NCBI RefSeq assembly: GCF_900109655.1
Contig: NZ_FOAT01000005.1
Coordinates: 159,606-223,605 of the forward strand
Source of the DNA: Hominimerdicola alba
GTDB lineage: Bacteria; Bacillota; Clostridia; Oscillospirales; Ruminococcaceae
Direction of reading: 5' to 3'
DNA length: 64,000 nucleotides
The notes beneath the pieces are model-generated. The model saw only the letters and a program-made list of their open reading frames with translations. It ran no database searches and was not told the DNA's origin. The position numbers and the translations under genes are program-made. Below are positions 7,399-15,656 of this stretch, piece after piece. Every line of letters starts with the position of its first letter. The stretch's first letter is position 1.

Positions 7399-8484
7399 TT
7401 ATGCGTTCTCAGCCTCGAACTTCTTCATGAATTCTACAAGCTTCTCAACGCCCTCGATAGGCATTGCGTTGTAGATGGAAGCTCTCATACCGCCAACGGT
7501 TCTGTGACCCTTGAGGTTCTCGAAGCCTGCAGCCTTAGCCTCAGCAACGAACTTCTTGTCCAGCTCCTCGTTGCCTGTAACGAAAGGAACGTTCATCAGA
7601 GATCTGTCCTCGGGAACAACTGTGCCCTTGAAGAGCTTGCTGCTGTCAAGGAAATCATACAGGATCTTAGCCTTCTTCTCGTTGTGAGCCTTCATGCCCT
7701 CGAGACCGCCCATCTTCTTGATCCACTTGAATACCTTGCCGCAGATGTAGATGCCGTAGCAGGGAGGAGTGTTGTACAGAGAATCATTGTCAGCCTGTAC
7801 CTTCCAGTCACACATTGTGGGGCAAGCCTTGAATGCGGGACCGTCAGCGATCAGGTCTTCTCTTACGATAACGATCTGTACGCCGGAAGGACCAACGTTC
7901 TTCTGAACGCCGCCGTAGATAACGCCATACTTAGTAACGTCAACAGGCTCGCTCAGGAAGCAGCTGGATACATCGGCAACCAGCTCGTGACCCTTTGTGT
8001 TGGGCAGTGTGTGGAACTTTGTACCGTAAATGGTGTTGTTCTCGCAGATGTAAACATAGTCAACATCATCGGGGATGTCCAGATCGGAACAATCAGGGAT
8101 ATAAGAGAAAGTCTTGTCAGCGGAGGAAGCAACTCTTACTACCTCACCGTACTTCTCAGCCTCAGCAGCAGCCTTCTTAGCCCACTGACCTGTGATGATG
8201 TAAGCAGCCTTACCCTTCTTCATCAGGTTCATAGGTACCTCTGCGAATACCAGAGAAGCACCGCCCTGCAGGAATATTACCTTGTAGTTATCGGGAATGT
8301 TCATCAGATCTCTGAGATCCTTCTCAGCTTCCTTGATGATCTCGTCATAAGCCTTGGATCTGTGGGACATCTCCATAACGCTCATGCCTGTGCCCTTGTA
8401 ATCGAGCATCTCCTCAGCAGCTTCCTTGAGTACTTCCTCGGGAAGAACAGCAGGACCTGCGCTGAAATTATAAACTCTGCCCAT
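7399..8484 (-). CDS. serC: Phosphoserine aminotransferase
   Basis: Second step of serine synthesis (phosphohydroxypyruvate plus glutamate to phosphoserine), also usable in pyridoxine synthesis. 361 aa, the normal length. Seen: N-terminal YNFSAGPAVLPEEVL, FLQGGASLVFAEVPMNL, the PLP-lysine stretch YGGVQKNVGPSGVQIVIV, and the C-terminal GHRTVGGMRASIYNAMP substrate-binding loop. GGAGG lies upstream of the ATG. First gene of the operon serC - DUF6440 x2 - serA - membrane protein, driven by a consensus promoter. No serB is seen in the window. Confidence 0.97.
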   Translation of the reverse strand: MGRVYNFSAGPAVLPEEVLKEAAEEMLDYKGTGMSVMEMSHRSKAYDEIIKEAEKDLRDLMNIPDNYKVIFLQGGASLVFAEVPMNLMKKGKAAYIITGQWAKKAAAEAEKYGEVVRVASSADKTFSYIPDCSDLDIPDDVDYVYICENNTIYGTKFHTLPNTKGHELVADVSSCFLSEPVDVTKYGVIYGGVQKNVGPSGVQIVIVREDLIADGPAFKACPTMCDWKVQADNDSLYNTPPCYGIYICGKVFKWIKKMGGLEGMKAHNEKKAKILYDFLDSSKLFKGTVVPEDRSLMNVPFVTGNEELDKKFVAEAKAAGFENLKGHRTVGGMRASIYNAMPIEGVEKLVEFMKKFEAENA

Positions 8485-8529
8485 TGTTAATGACCTCCAT
8501 TTGTTTAAAATTAAAAAATCAACACTATT

Positions 8530-8558
8530 ATTATATTACTTTCCGCATTGATTGTCAA
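8530..8558 (-). promoter_or_regulatory. Consensus promoter of the serC operon
   Basis: Minus strand: TTGACA (8558-8553), exactly 17 bp, TATAAT (8535-8530). A perfect sigma-A promoter about 45 bp upstream of the serC ATG. Confidence 0.9.
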
Positions 8559-8680
8559 GTACCCCGCCATAAACATTATATAAATTTTGGAAGTGCATTT
8601 TTAGCGATTTTGAATAAATATTGTTTCATTTATTCGTTTTTAAAGAAAAACATCTGATTATTGGTACATAAATTTTCTGC

Positions 8681-8712
8681 TTTTGCAATTTTGGAATGCA
8701 ATTGTTGCAAAA
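8681..8712. promoter_or_regulatory. Inverted repeat between divergent serC and alaA promoters
   Basis: TTTTGCAA (8681-8688) and TTGCAAAA (8705-8712) form an 8-bp inverted repeat in the AT-rich 240-bp stretch separating two divergent promoters. It could be an operator shared by the two amino acid genes; no regulator is identified. Nothing coding is seen between 8559 and 8799. Confidence 0.35.
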
Positions 8713-8799
8713 TTACATTTAGCTTAGTATAACTGCAAAAGTTGTACAATTTGTTTAAAGTAATAAATCGGCAGAGAACTTAATTCGGCGGGTGTATCC

Positions 8800-8828
8800 T
8801 TGACAATGTCTGAAAATGGTGGTACAAT
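8800..8828 (+). promoter_or_regulatory. Promoter of alaA
   Basis: TTGACA 8800-8805, 17-bp spacer, TACAAT 8823-8828; the leader to the ATG is about 80 nt. Confidence 0.85.
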
Positions 8829-8914
8829 GTAATTTAAAGTGCTTATAAGTTTATTTATCGGCATTTATTGTAAACGACCTATACGAAATAATAATATAAA
8901 GAAGGTAAAGTAAA

Positions 8915-10132
8915 ATGAGAACTTTTTCAAAATCTCACAAGCTGGATAATGTCTGCTACGATATACGCGGTCCCGTTATGGACGAGGCTGACAGAATGAT
9001 CGCGGCGGGCGAGAAGATACTCAAACTCAACATCGGAAACCCCGCACCTTTCGGATTTGATGCACCCCCTGAGATAATCGGCACCATGACCGATAATCTC
9101 CACAACGCACAGGGCTATTCCACTTCAAAGGGTATCCCTCAGGCGCGTGAAGCTATACTTGCTTATCACCGCGGCAAGGGTGTCAACGTGGCTTCCATCG
9201 ATGATATCTACACAGGCAACGGCGTAAGCGAACTTATCACCATGGTAATGCAGGGACTTCTTGACAACGGCGACGAAGTTCTCGTACCCGCCCCCGACTA
9301 TCCCCTGTGGACAGCTTCGGTAACTCTCGCAGGCGGTACTGCCGTACATTATATATGTGATGAGTCTTCCGAGTGGTTCCCCGATATCAAGGATATGGAG
9401 AGCAAGATAACTCCCAAGACAAAGGCTGTTGTTATAATAAACCCCAACAACCCCACAGGCGCTGTTTATCCCCGCGAGGTTCTGGAGCAGATAGCAAAGC
9501 TCGCCCGCGAACACGACCTTATCGTATTCTCCGATGAGATATATGACCGTCTGCTGATGGACGGCGTTGAGCATACATCTATCGCTTCCATCGACCCCGA
9601 CCTGTTCTGCATAACTTTCAACGGCATATCAAAATCCCATATGTCCGCAGGTTTCCGCGCAGGCTGGATGGTACTCAGCGGCAACAAAGAAAATGTCCGC
9701 GGCTACATCGAAGGACTGAATATGCTGTCCTCCATGAGACTGTGTTCAAATGTTCAGGCTCAGTACGTTATCCCCGCCGCACTGAAAGGCTCAGGCGCTC
9801 CCGACAAGGAGCTTCTCCCCGGCGGACGTATATACGACCAGAGAGAATGCATCTACACTCTGCTGAACGATATCGACGGCATAAGCGCCGTTAAGCCAAA
9901 GGCAGCGTTCTACATATTCCCTAAGATAGACGCAAAGAAATTCGGCATAACCAGCGATGAACAGTTCGTCCTCGACCTGCTGAGAACAAAGAAGATACTC
10001 CTCGTAGCGGGCGGCGGTTTCCACTGGGAACAGCCCGACCATTTCAGGATAGTATACCTCCCCTGCATCGACCAGCTGAAACTGTCAATGTCAGAGATGA
10101 AGGACTTCCTGAGCACATACAGACAGAACTAA
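8915..10132 (+). CDS. alaA: Alanine aminotransferase, AlaA type
   Basis: Class I/II PLP aminotransferase converting pyruvate plus glutamate to alanine. At 405 aa it matches the length of E. coli AlaA and follows it closely in memory-level comparison: KLDNVCYDIRGPV, LKLNIGNPAPFGFDAP, DIYTGNGVSELI, VPAPDYPLWTA, INPNNPTGAVY, and the lysine segment NGISKSHMSAGFRAGWMVL. AAGAAGG precedes the ATG. It is a single-gene transcript, with its own promoter on one side and a long palindromic element after the stop. Close similarity to the enterobacterial enzyme could reflect a widespread orthologue or transfer. Confidence 0.88.
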   Translation: MRTFSKSHKLDNVCYDIRGPVMDEADRMIAAGEKILKLNIGNPAPFGFDAPPEIIGTMTDNLHNAQGYSTSKGIPQAREAILAYHRGKGVNVASIDDIYTGNGVSELITMVMQGLLDNGDEVLVPAPDYPLWTASVTLAGGTAVHYICDESSEWFPDIKDMESKITPKTKAVVIINPNNPTGAVYPREVLEQIAKLAREHDLIVFSDEIYDRLLMDGVEHTSIASIDPDLFCITFNGISKSHMSAGFRAGWMVLSGNKENVRGYIEGLNMLSSMRLCSNVQAQYVIPAALKGSGAPDKELLPGGRIYDQRECIYTLLNDIDGISAVKPKAAFYIFPKIDAKKFGITSDEQFVLDLLRTKKILLVAGGGFHWEQPDHFRIVYLPCIDQLKLSMSEMKDFLSTYRQN

Positions 10133-10460
10133 AAAACAAGGCGGCACGGTGTGTGGCTGATGTCTGTAAAGAATACTTGTGACTATCACTGGGGAAAACC
10201 TTTCTGAAGAAAGGTTGTTCCCCAGACCCCTTTCCAAAGACTTTTACTTTGTTTTTGCGGGGGATAGCTATTCTAATTAAGAAATACAAAATGCGGGGGA
10301 TAGCCGTACTTTTAAAGTACAGCTATCCCCCGCAAAAACATAATAGAAGTTTTAGGAAAAGGGGCTTGGGGGAATAACCCTTTTTCAAAAGGGTTTTCCC
10401 CCAATAATAGCTACAAACATTCTCTATAAATATCAACTACACACCGTGCCGCCTTGTTTT
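10133..10460. repeat. Family C: 328-bp near-palindromic intergenic element
   Basis: The ends are a perfect 22-bp inverted repeat (10133-10154 with 10439-10460, core GGCGGCACGGTGTGT). The similarity continues inwards: each half carries a GGGGAAAACC...GGTT...CCCC hairpin, then an arm TTTTTGCGGGGGATAGCT, so the two halves match for about 150 bp around a centre near 10,290. It fills the gap between the convergent alaA and DUF4846 genes and can act as a two-way terminator. It contains no credible ORF. It resembles a MITE-like or REP-like element. Confidence 0.8.
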
Positions 10461-11362
10461 CAGCTCTTCCATCTGCGGATATCATTTTTGCTTGAAAACT
10501 TGAATCCGCCTACGCTGAAAGTCTCCTGCCTGAGTTCCGCTTCCGTGAACCAGGGCGAACCGTCCTTGCCATCCACGTTGTTCACTACATGAAAACACAC
10601 CGCAGGTATAAAACTCTGCCCAAGAAGATAGCACTTCTCACCCTTGTCGTTAACGGCTGTATCTAGCACCATCACCACATGAGTTTTATTGCAGATGATA
10701 TCCCCTGTGCGAAGTTCATCAACGGATATCACCTTTGATTCATCCAACAGCGAAAGCGTGCCCGCATAGCGCATCACAAGTTTCAGATAGTTTCTGTACT
10801 GCTGTTCGCTGTCATCGGGGAGCGCCGCAGGTATCTCGCAGGAGAAATCTCCCAGCGCAAGTATACGTCTTCCCTTTCGCCATCTGTTGTATGAACATAC
10901 ATCGCCGTTTGAAAGCTGAAACGATATATCATCAAAATTACCGTTTTCATAGCAATAATCGCTGTACAGACGTATTATGCTGTCCGCACACTGCTGATAG
11001 CCCTCATCGCCCACACTTATGTCGAAAACCGCCGCAGTGTAGGGCGATTCCTTTGTCCTGCCGTCAAACACAGGCAGTGCAGTACCATCTGGATAAAGAG
11101 GATAATCCCGCAGATAAGCCGCAAAACTTCCCTCTTCCGCATCCACGCGGTTGTAACCCTCGGGCGGCAGTATGCGTGTCTGCAAAGTCGTCCCCTCGGG
11201 ATCTATGGATTTTATATCATATTTTTTCTCCGCCTGAACTATTGTAAGTTCAGCGGCTTTCCACTTAGGGTTCACGCGGATAAATACCACTACAAGAAAC
11301 GTCGCTATAAGTATCAGAATTATTATCATTATAACTATCTTTTTGCTTTTGGTTTTTGCCAT
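10460..11362 (-). CDS. DUF4846 family membrane-anchored protein
   Basis: 300 aa. One N-terminal membrane helix (residues about 8-30, after AKTKSKK) followed by an extracytoplasmic domain. The core fits DUF4846: SFAAYLRDYPLYPDG, YTAAVFDISVGDEGYQQCADSIIRL, a DDISFQLSNGD segment and a GDIICNKTHVVMVLD stretch near the C-terminus. The family is known from secreted or lipoprotein genes of Bacteroidetes and Firmicutes; its activity is not established. The ATG at 11362 has AAGGAG 8 nt upstream; an in-frame TTG six codons earlier overlaps the Shine-Dalgarno. Single-gene transcript. Confidence 0.8.
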   Translation of the reverse strand: MAKTKSKKIVIMIIILILIATFLVVVFIRVNPKWKAAELTIVQAEKKYDIKSIDPEGTTLQTRILPPEGYNRVDAEEGSFAAYLRDYPLYPDGTALPVFDGRTKESPYTAAVFDISVGDEGYQQCADSIIRLYSDYCYENGNFDDISFQLSNGDVCSYNRWRKGRRILALGDFSCEIPAALPDDSEQQYRNYLKLVMRYAGTLSLLDESKVISVDELRTGDIICNKTHVVMVLDTAVNDKGEKCYLLGQSFIPAVCFHVVNNVDGKDGSPWFTEAELRQETFSVGGFKFSSKNDIRRWKS

Positions 11363-11402
11363 AATGCGTTCTCCTTTCAAAGACCAAAATCTCTACTGAT
11401 GA

Positions 11403-11431
11403 ATTATACCACCGAAACAGCTTCCTGTCAA
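11403..11431 (-). promoter_or_regulatory. Promoter of the DUF4846 gene
   Basis: Minus strand: TTGACA (11431-11426), 17 bp, TATAAT (11408-11403). Consensus. Confidence 0.88.
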
Positions 11432-11509
11432 CTTCTGTATAAGGGGGATTTATGCAATATCAATCACTTCGGGCAATAATAAGCTTCGGTAATTTTGGGA
11501 ATATGACGC

Positions 11510-11538
11510 TTGTAAATCATGTCATTTCATGGTATAAT
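11510..11538 (+). promoter_or_regulatory. Promoter of prfC
   Basis: TTGTAA 11510-11515, 17-bp spacer, TATAAT 11533-11538; leader of about 130 nt to the prfC start. Confidence 0.7.
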
Positions 11539-11675
11539 GATTAGGTATGCTGAAATTTGTATCGGAGGTCGAACATGATGTGATATGATTTACCATCACG
11601 ATCAGAACAATACATGAAAAAAACTGACCCGACCCGCAAGCAGTAAGGTCTCACATATATAACGGAGGAAAATTA

Positions 11676-13280
11676 ATGGGCTTAAAAGAAGAAATAAACC
11701 GCAGGCGAACTTTCGCCATAATCTCTCACCCCGACGCAGGTAAGACCACACTTACAGAAAAATTCCTGCTGTACGGCGGCGCTATCGCACAGGCAGGCGC
11801 TGTTAAGGGTAAGAAGAATTCCCGCCATGCAGTTTCGGACTGGATGGAGATAGAAAAGCAGAGAGGTATCTCGGTAACATCATCGGTAATGCAGTTCCAG
11901 TATGACGGCTACTGCATAAATATCCTTGATACCCCCGGACACCAGGACTTCTCCGAGGACACATACCGTACCCTTATGGCGGCAGATTCCGCTGTAATGG
12001 TCATCGATGCTTCCAAGGGTGTTGAGAACCAGACCAGAAAGCTTTTCAAGGTCTGCGTTATGAGACATATCCCCATATTCACATTTATAAATAAGATGGA
12101 CAGAGATGCACGCAGTCCCTTTGAACTTATCGAACAGATAGAGAGCGAGCTGGGTATACAGACCTATCCCGTAAACTGGCCTATCGGCTGCGGCAAAGAG
12201 TTCAAGGGCGTTTATGACAGAGACAAGCGCCATATAATCGCATTTTCCAGCGAATCCGAAATGGCTTTCGGCAAGCACAAGGTGGCTATGGAAGAAGTTG
12301 AACTTTCCGACCCCGCACTTGATGATATGCTGGGCGAGAATCTGCACGAAACTCTCTCAGATGATATCGAACTTCTGGACGGCGCAAGCTACGAATTCGA
12401 TATCAACAAGGTAAGAAACGGTGAGCTTTCACCTGTATTCTTCGGTTCTGCGCTGACAAACTTCGGTGTTGAGCCTTTCCTTGAAAGATTCCTGGAGATG
12501 ACCACCTCTCCCACACCTCGTATGAGCAGTGACGGTCTTATCGACCCATTCGATGAAGATTTCTCGGCTTTCGTATTCAAGATTCAGGCAAATATGAACA
12601 AGGCTCACCGCGACAGGATAACTTTCCTGCGCGTATGCTCGGGCAAGTTCGATAAGGAAATGGACGTGCTCCACGTTCAGGGCAATAAGAAGATGCGCCT
12701 TTCACAGCCTCAGCAGATAATGGCTCAGGAGCGTGAGATAATCGACGAAGCTTACGCTGGCGACATCATCGGCGTATTCGACCCCGGCATATTCTCCATC
12801 GGCGATACCATATGCTCCCCCAAGAGAAAGTTCGAGTTTGAGCCCATACCTACATTCGCCCCCGAACACTTCATGCGCGTGCGCCAGAAAGATACCCTGA
12901 AGCGTAAGCAGTTCGTAAAGGGCGCTACTCAGATAGCTCAGGAGGGTGCGATACAGATCTTCCAGGAACCCGAAACAGGTATGGAAGAAGTGATCATCGG
13001 CGTTGTGGGCGTTCTGCAGCTTGAAGTTTTCGAGTACCGTATGAAGAACGAGTACAATGTTGAACTCTTCAAGGAGAGCCTTTCGTATAGCCATATCAGA
13101 TGGATAGACAATAAGGATATCGACGTTAAAAAGCTGAAGCTTTCCAGCGATACCAAGCTTGTACAGGACTTCCGCGGAAATTACCTGCTCCTGTTCACCA
13201 GTGAATGGAATATCCGCTGGGCACTTGAAAAGAACGAAGGTCTTGAACTCAGCGAGTTCAACCGCGGCGCTTTGCAGTGA
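11676..13280 (+). CDS. prfC: Peptide chain release factor 3
   Basis: Translational GTPase that removes RF1/RF2 from the ribosome after termination. 534 aa, normal length. G1 SHPDAGKTTLTEKFLLYGGAI, G2 region with RGISVTSSVMQF, G3 DTPGHQDFSEDTYRTL, G4 NKMDRDARSP, then the RF3-specific domains (FGSALTNFGVEPFLE, FAPEHFMRVRQKD, GVVGVLQLEVFEYR). The RF3 features distinguish it from EF-G. GGAGG precedes the ATG. Monocistronic; a family B repeat starts about 20 bp after the stop. Confidence 0.97.
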   Translation: MGLKEEINRRRTFAIISHPDAGKTTLTEKFLLYGGAIAQAGAVKGKKNSRHAVSDWMEIEKQRGISVTSSVMQFQYDGYCINILDTPGHQDFSEDTYRTLMAADSAVMVIDASKGVENQTRKLFKVCVMRHIPIFTFINKMDRDARSPFELIEQIESELGIQTYPVNWPIGCGKEFKGVYDRDKRHIIAFSSESEMAFGKHKVAMEEVELSDPALDDMLGENLHETLSDDIELLDGASYEFDINKVRNGELSPVFFGSALTNFGVEPFLERFLEMTTSPTPRMSSDGLIDPFDEDFSAFVFKIQANMNKAHRDRITFLRVCSGKFDKEMDVLHVQGNKKMRLSQPQQIMAQEREIIDEAYAGDIIGVFDPGIFSIGDTICSPKRKFEFEPIPTFAPEHFMRVRQKDTLKRKQFVKGATQIAQEGAIQIFQEPETGMEEVIIGVVGVLQLEVFEYRMKNEYNVELFKESLSYSHIRWIDNKDIDVKKLKLSSDTKLVQDFRGNYLLLFTSEWNIRWALEKNEGLELSEFNRGALQ

Positions 13281-13302
13281 TATAAAAAACACAGACTTGC
13301 GT

Positions 13303-13695
13303 AAACTGCCAAAGAGACAAAGCGCGCGGTTTATGCGACTGCGTCGGCATATGCCTCGCGCTAGCAGGCTTGCGGGAGCCACAGTCAGCAAAGCTGACTG
13401 TTAAGGGCAGAGCCCTCACATCAAGGCGCAAAACCAAAATGCACAGCGAACTATAAGAGAACAGCGAACTACCCGCCCTGACAAAAAAGGCGCGGCACGC
13501 GGTCGACGCAGTCACCGCTACAAAAATACGAGCGTGGACAATACAAACGTCCACGCTCTTTCTATGTGCGTAAAAATTTTTGCCGCGCCCGAAATCAACG
13601 GCGTTAGCTCGTTGATTTCTCGACCCGAGGTACGAGGGGCGAAAACTTACAAACTAACCACCACAGCAAATGTCCGACTACCAAAACAATTCTTC
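13303..13695 (+). repeat. Family B repeat, copy 1 (downstream of prfC)
   Basis: About 390 bp of non-coding DNA that matches 51395-51752. The best block (13371-13506: GCGGGAGCCACAGTCAG, then AAAGCTGACTGTTAAGGGC, then GGCGCAAAACCAAAATGCA, then GGCGCGGCA) is over 80% alike between copies by eye. A second block is CGACCCGAGGTACGAGGGG (13621-13639). Internal inverted segments (GACTGCGTCG near 13337, CGACGCAGTC near 13504) and a terminator hairpin suggest a folded RNA. Between 13696 and 13852 I see nothing recognisable. Confidence 0.75.
13530..13564 (+). terminator. Terminator hairpin inside family B copy 1
   Basis: A 10-bp stem (13530-13539 with 13549-13558), 9-nt loop, then TTTCT. It is probably the real 3' end of the prfC transcript. 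Confidence 0.7.
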
Positions 13696-13852
13696 CTTGA
13701 TCTATGTAGCCAAAATTTATATATGAGTATCAGCTTAATAACCCCCACCAATAACTCACGCAACTTCAACGTCATACTGCTGTCAATCCAGCATTTTTCA
13801 ACAGCAATAATAGTATACTATTCACAAAGATAAATTATTTTTCTAAAACCTA

Positions 13853-13881
13853 TTGACATGATAGGAAAAATATGATATTAT
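13853..13881 (+). promoter_or_regulatory. Promoter of metY
   Basis: TTGACA 13853-13858, 17-bp spacer, TATTAT 13876-13881; leader of about 180 nt. Confidence 0.8.
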
Positions 13882-13886
13882 TAGTC

Positions 13887-14070
13887 CATCGCAAGAAACC
13901 TAGTAATCAACTAGGATAACTAAAAATAAGAAAGCGGGCGATGATATGAAGCATATCAGCCGAAGCGTAAAAGTATCATCACATCTGCGAATGTGCTGAT
14001 CTGAATACGTAAATAAGGCATTTTAAGATAGTACAATAATATATAAATATCAAGAAAAGAGGAATTTATC
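13887..14070 (+). promoter_or_regulatory. Structured metY leader, possible riboswitch of unassigned class
   Basis: The transcript leader can fold into a stem CATCGC/GCGATG (13887-13892 with 13938-13943) enclosing hairpin CCTAGT/ACTAGG (13899-13904 with 13910-13915), then hairpin GATATG/CATATC (13943-13948 with 13952-13957) and hairpin CACAT/ATGTG (13980-13984 with 13991-13995). An alternative stem GATGATA/TATCATC (13940-13946 with 13974-13980) excludes several of these. No S-box core (GGCAACC, AAGAGAGG), T-box GGTGGTACC or intrinsic terminator is visible, so control, if any, would be by a new or divergent class acting on translation. Inference. Confidence 0.4.
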
Positions 14071-15369
14071 ATGAGTAATATAAATGAGAGAAAACTGAGA
14101 TTTGAGACCAGACAGCTTCACGTAGGTCAGGAGAACCCCGACCCCGCAACCGATGCAAGAGCAGTGCCCATCTACCTGACATCAAGCTATGTTTTCCATA
14201 ACTCCGAGCACGCTGCTGACCGTTTCGGTCTGAGAGATGCAGGTAATATCTACGGCAGACTTACAAACCCCACTCAGGGCGTTTTTGAAGAGAGAATAGC
14301 TTCCCTTGAAGGCGGCGTTGCTGCTCTGGCAGTATCCTCAGGTGCAGCTGCTATAACCTACGCTATCCAGGGCGCAGCGCATGCAGGTGACCACATCGTA
14401 GCTGCAAAGAACATCTACGGCGGAACTTATAACCTGCTGAAGCACACACTTCCCGCTTACGGCATTGAGAGCACTTTCGTTGATCCCTTCGACTATGAGG
14501 CTATCGAAAAGGCTATCCAGGATAACACCAAGGCTATCGAGATAGAGACCCTCGGCAACCCCAATTCCGAGGTAGTTGATATCGAGCGCATCGCAAAGAT
14601 AGCTCACGCTCACAATATCCCCCTGATAGTTGATAACACATTCGCTACACCTTATCTTGTAAGACCTATCGAGCACGGCGCTGATATCGTTGTTCATTCA
14701 GCTACAAAGTTCATCGGCGGACACGGCACAACAATAGGCGGCGTTATCGTTGACAGCGGCAACTTCAACTGGGAGGGCGCAGGCAAGCACCCCTGGCTGT
14801 ATGAACCAAACGTAAGCTACCACGGCGTAAGCTTCACAAAGGCTGTAGGCGCAGCTGCATACGTTACCTACATCAGGGCTATCCTGCTGAGAGATACAGG
14901 CTCCACCCTCTCTCCCGTACACGCATTTGTATTCCTGCAGGGTCTTGAGACCCTCTCGCTGAGAGTTGAGCGTCATGTTGAGAACGCGCTGAAAGTCGTA
15001 CAGTTCCTGAATTCACAGCCTCAGGTAGAAAAGGTAAATCACCCCTCAGTATCCAAGGATCCCGCTCAGCAGGAGCTTTATAAGAAGTACTTCCCCAACG
15101 GCGGCGGCTCTATCTTCACATTCGAGATAAAGGGCGGCGCAGCAGAAGCTCAGAAGTTCATTGACAACCTCCAGCTGTTCAGCCTTCTGGCTAACGTAGC
15201 TGACGTTAAGTCACTGGCTATCCATCCCGCATCTACAACTCACTCCGAGTGCAACGAGGAAGAACTGCTGGAACAGGGTATCCGTCCCAACACCATCAGA
15301 CTTTCCATAGGTACCGAGCATATCGACGATATCATAGAAGACCTCTCCGAGGCATTCAAGGCTCTCTAA
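14071..15369 (+). CDS. metY: O-acetylhomoserine sulfhydrylase (aminocarboxypropyltransferase)
   Basis: PLP enzyme of the Cys/Met metabolism family that joins O-acetylhomoserine and sulfide to homocysteine. 432 aa, typical of MetY (gamma-synthases are about 380). Seen: TRQLHVGQENPDPATDARAVPIY, the cofactor loop YGRLTNPTQGVFEERIASLEGG, IVDNTFATPYLVRPIEHGAD, the PLP lysine in VVHSATKFIGGHGTTIGG, and the C-terminal SLAIHPASTTHSECNEEE. A long insertion (NFNWEGAGKHPWLYEPNVSY) is the MetY hallmark. AAGAGG is upstream of the ATG. Transcribed alone behind a long structured leader, so methionine or sulfur control is likely. Confidence 0.95.
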   Translation: MSNINERKLRFETRQLHVGQENPDPATDARAVPIYLTSSYVFHNSEHAADRFGLRDAGNIYGRLTNPTQGVFEERIASLEGGVAALAVSSGAAAITYAIQGAAHAGDHIVAAKNIYGGTYNLLKHTLPAYGIESTFVDPFDYEAIEKAIQDNTKAIEIETLGNPNSEVVDIERIAKIAHAHNIPLIVDNTFATPYLVRPIEHGADIVVHSATKFIGGHGTTIGGVIVDSGNFNWEGAGKHPWLYEPNVSYHGVSFTKAVGAAAYVTYIRAILLRDTGSTLSPVHAFVFLQGLETLSLRVERHVENALKVVQFLNSQPQVEKVNHPSVSKDPAQQELYKKYFPNGGGSIFTFEIKGGAAEAQKFIDNLQLFSLLANVADVKSLAIHPASTTHSECNEEELLEQGIRPNTIRLSIGTEHIDDIIEDLSEAFKAL

Positions 15370-15451
15370 GGTTTAGTGCGAAACCTTTCCGAGATCGATA
15401 GCATAACAAAATTTTTCATAGGTCATTGACGATTCATACCTTCTTACTTAC

Positions 15452-15552
15452 ATAGTAAACGTCATTAGAAATTGCACTCTGAGAACGAGTAAACGTTCGA
15501 TATATGCTTTTGCGAAGTTCTCAAAGCAGCAATTTCAATGTCGCTTACTATA
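15452..15552. repeat. Imperfect palindrome downstream of metY
   Basis: ATAGTAA...AGAAATTGC...TGAGAAC on the left is mirrored by GTTCTC...GCAGCAATTTC...TTACTAT on the right, giving a broken stem of about 40 bp per arm. It is probably a transcribed hairpin; no coding content. Confidence 0.5.
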
Positions 15553-15563
15553 AATACGTAAAA

Positions 15564-15606
15564 CGCCGCCGCGGTAAGCCATAGTACCGCGGCGGTGATT
15601 TTTATT
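15564..15606. terminator. Bidirectional terminator between metY and a convergent gene
   Basis: An 11-bp GC-rich stem (15566-15576 with 15585-15595). T-rich tails are present on the plus strand (TGATTTTTATTT) and on the minus strand (CGTTTTACG). Confidence 0.85.
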
Positions 15607-15656
15607 TAGCATTACCGTATAAAACTCTCTTCCTTGGCATTATCCACACCTCTCTT

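Noticed and set aside
13534..13833. Open frame of 99 codons within family B copy 1
   Set aside because: It begins inside the terminator hairpin, has no ribosome site and is not conserved in copy 2.
15602..15640. 12-codon ORF MPRKRVLYGNAK on the minus strand after the hypothetical gene
   Set aside because: It has a fair GAGGTG site, but nothing else distinguishes such a short frame from chance just before a terminator.
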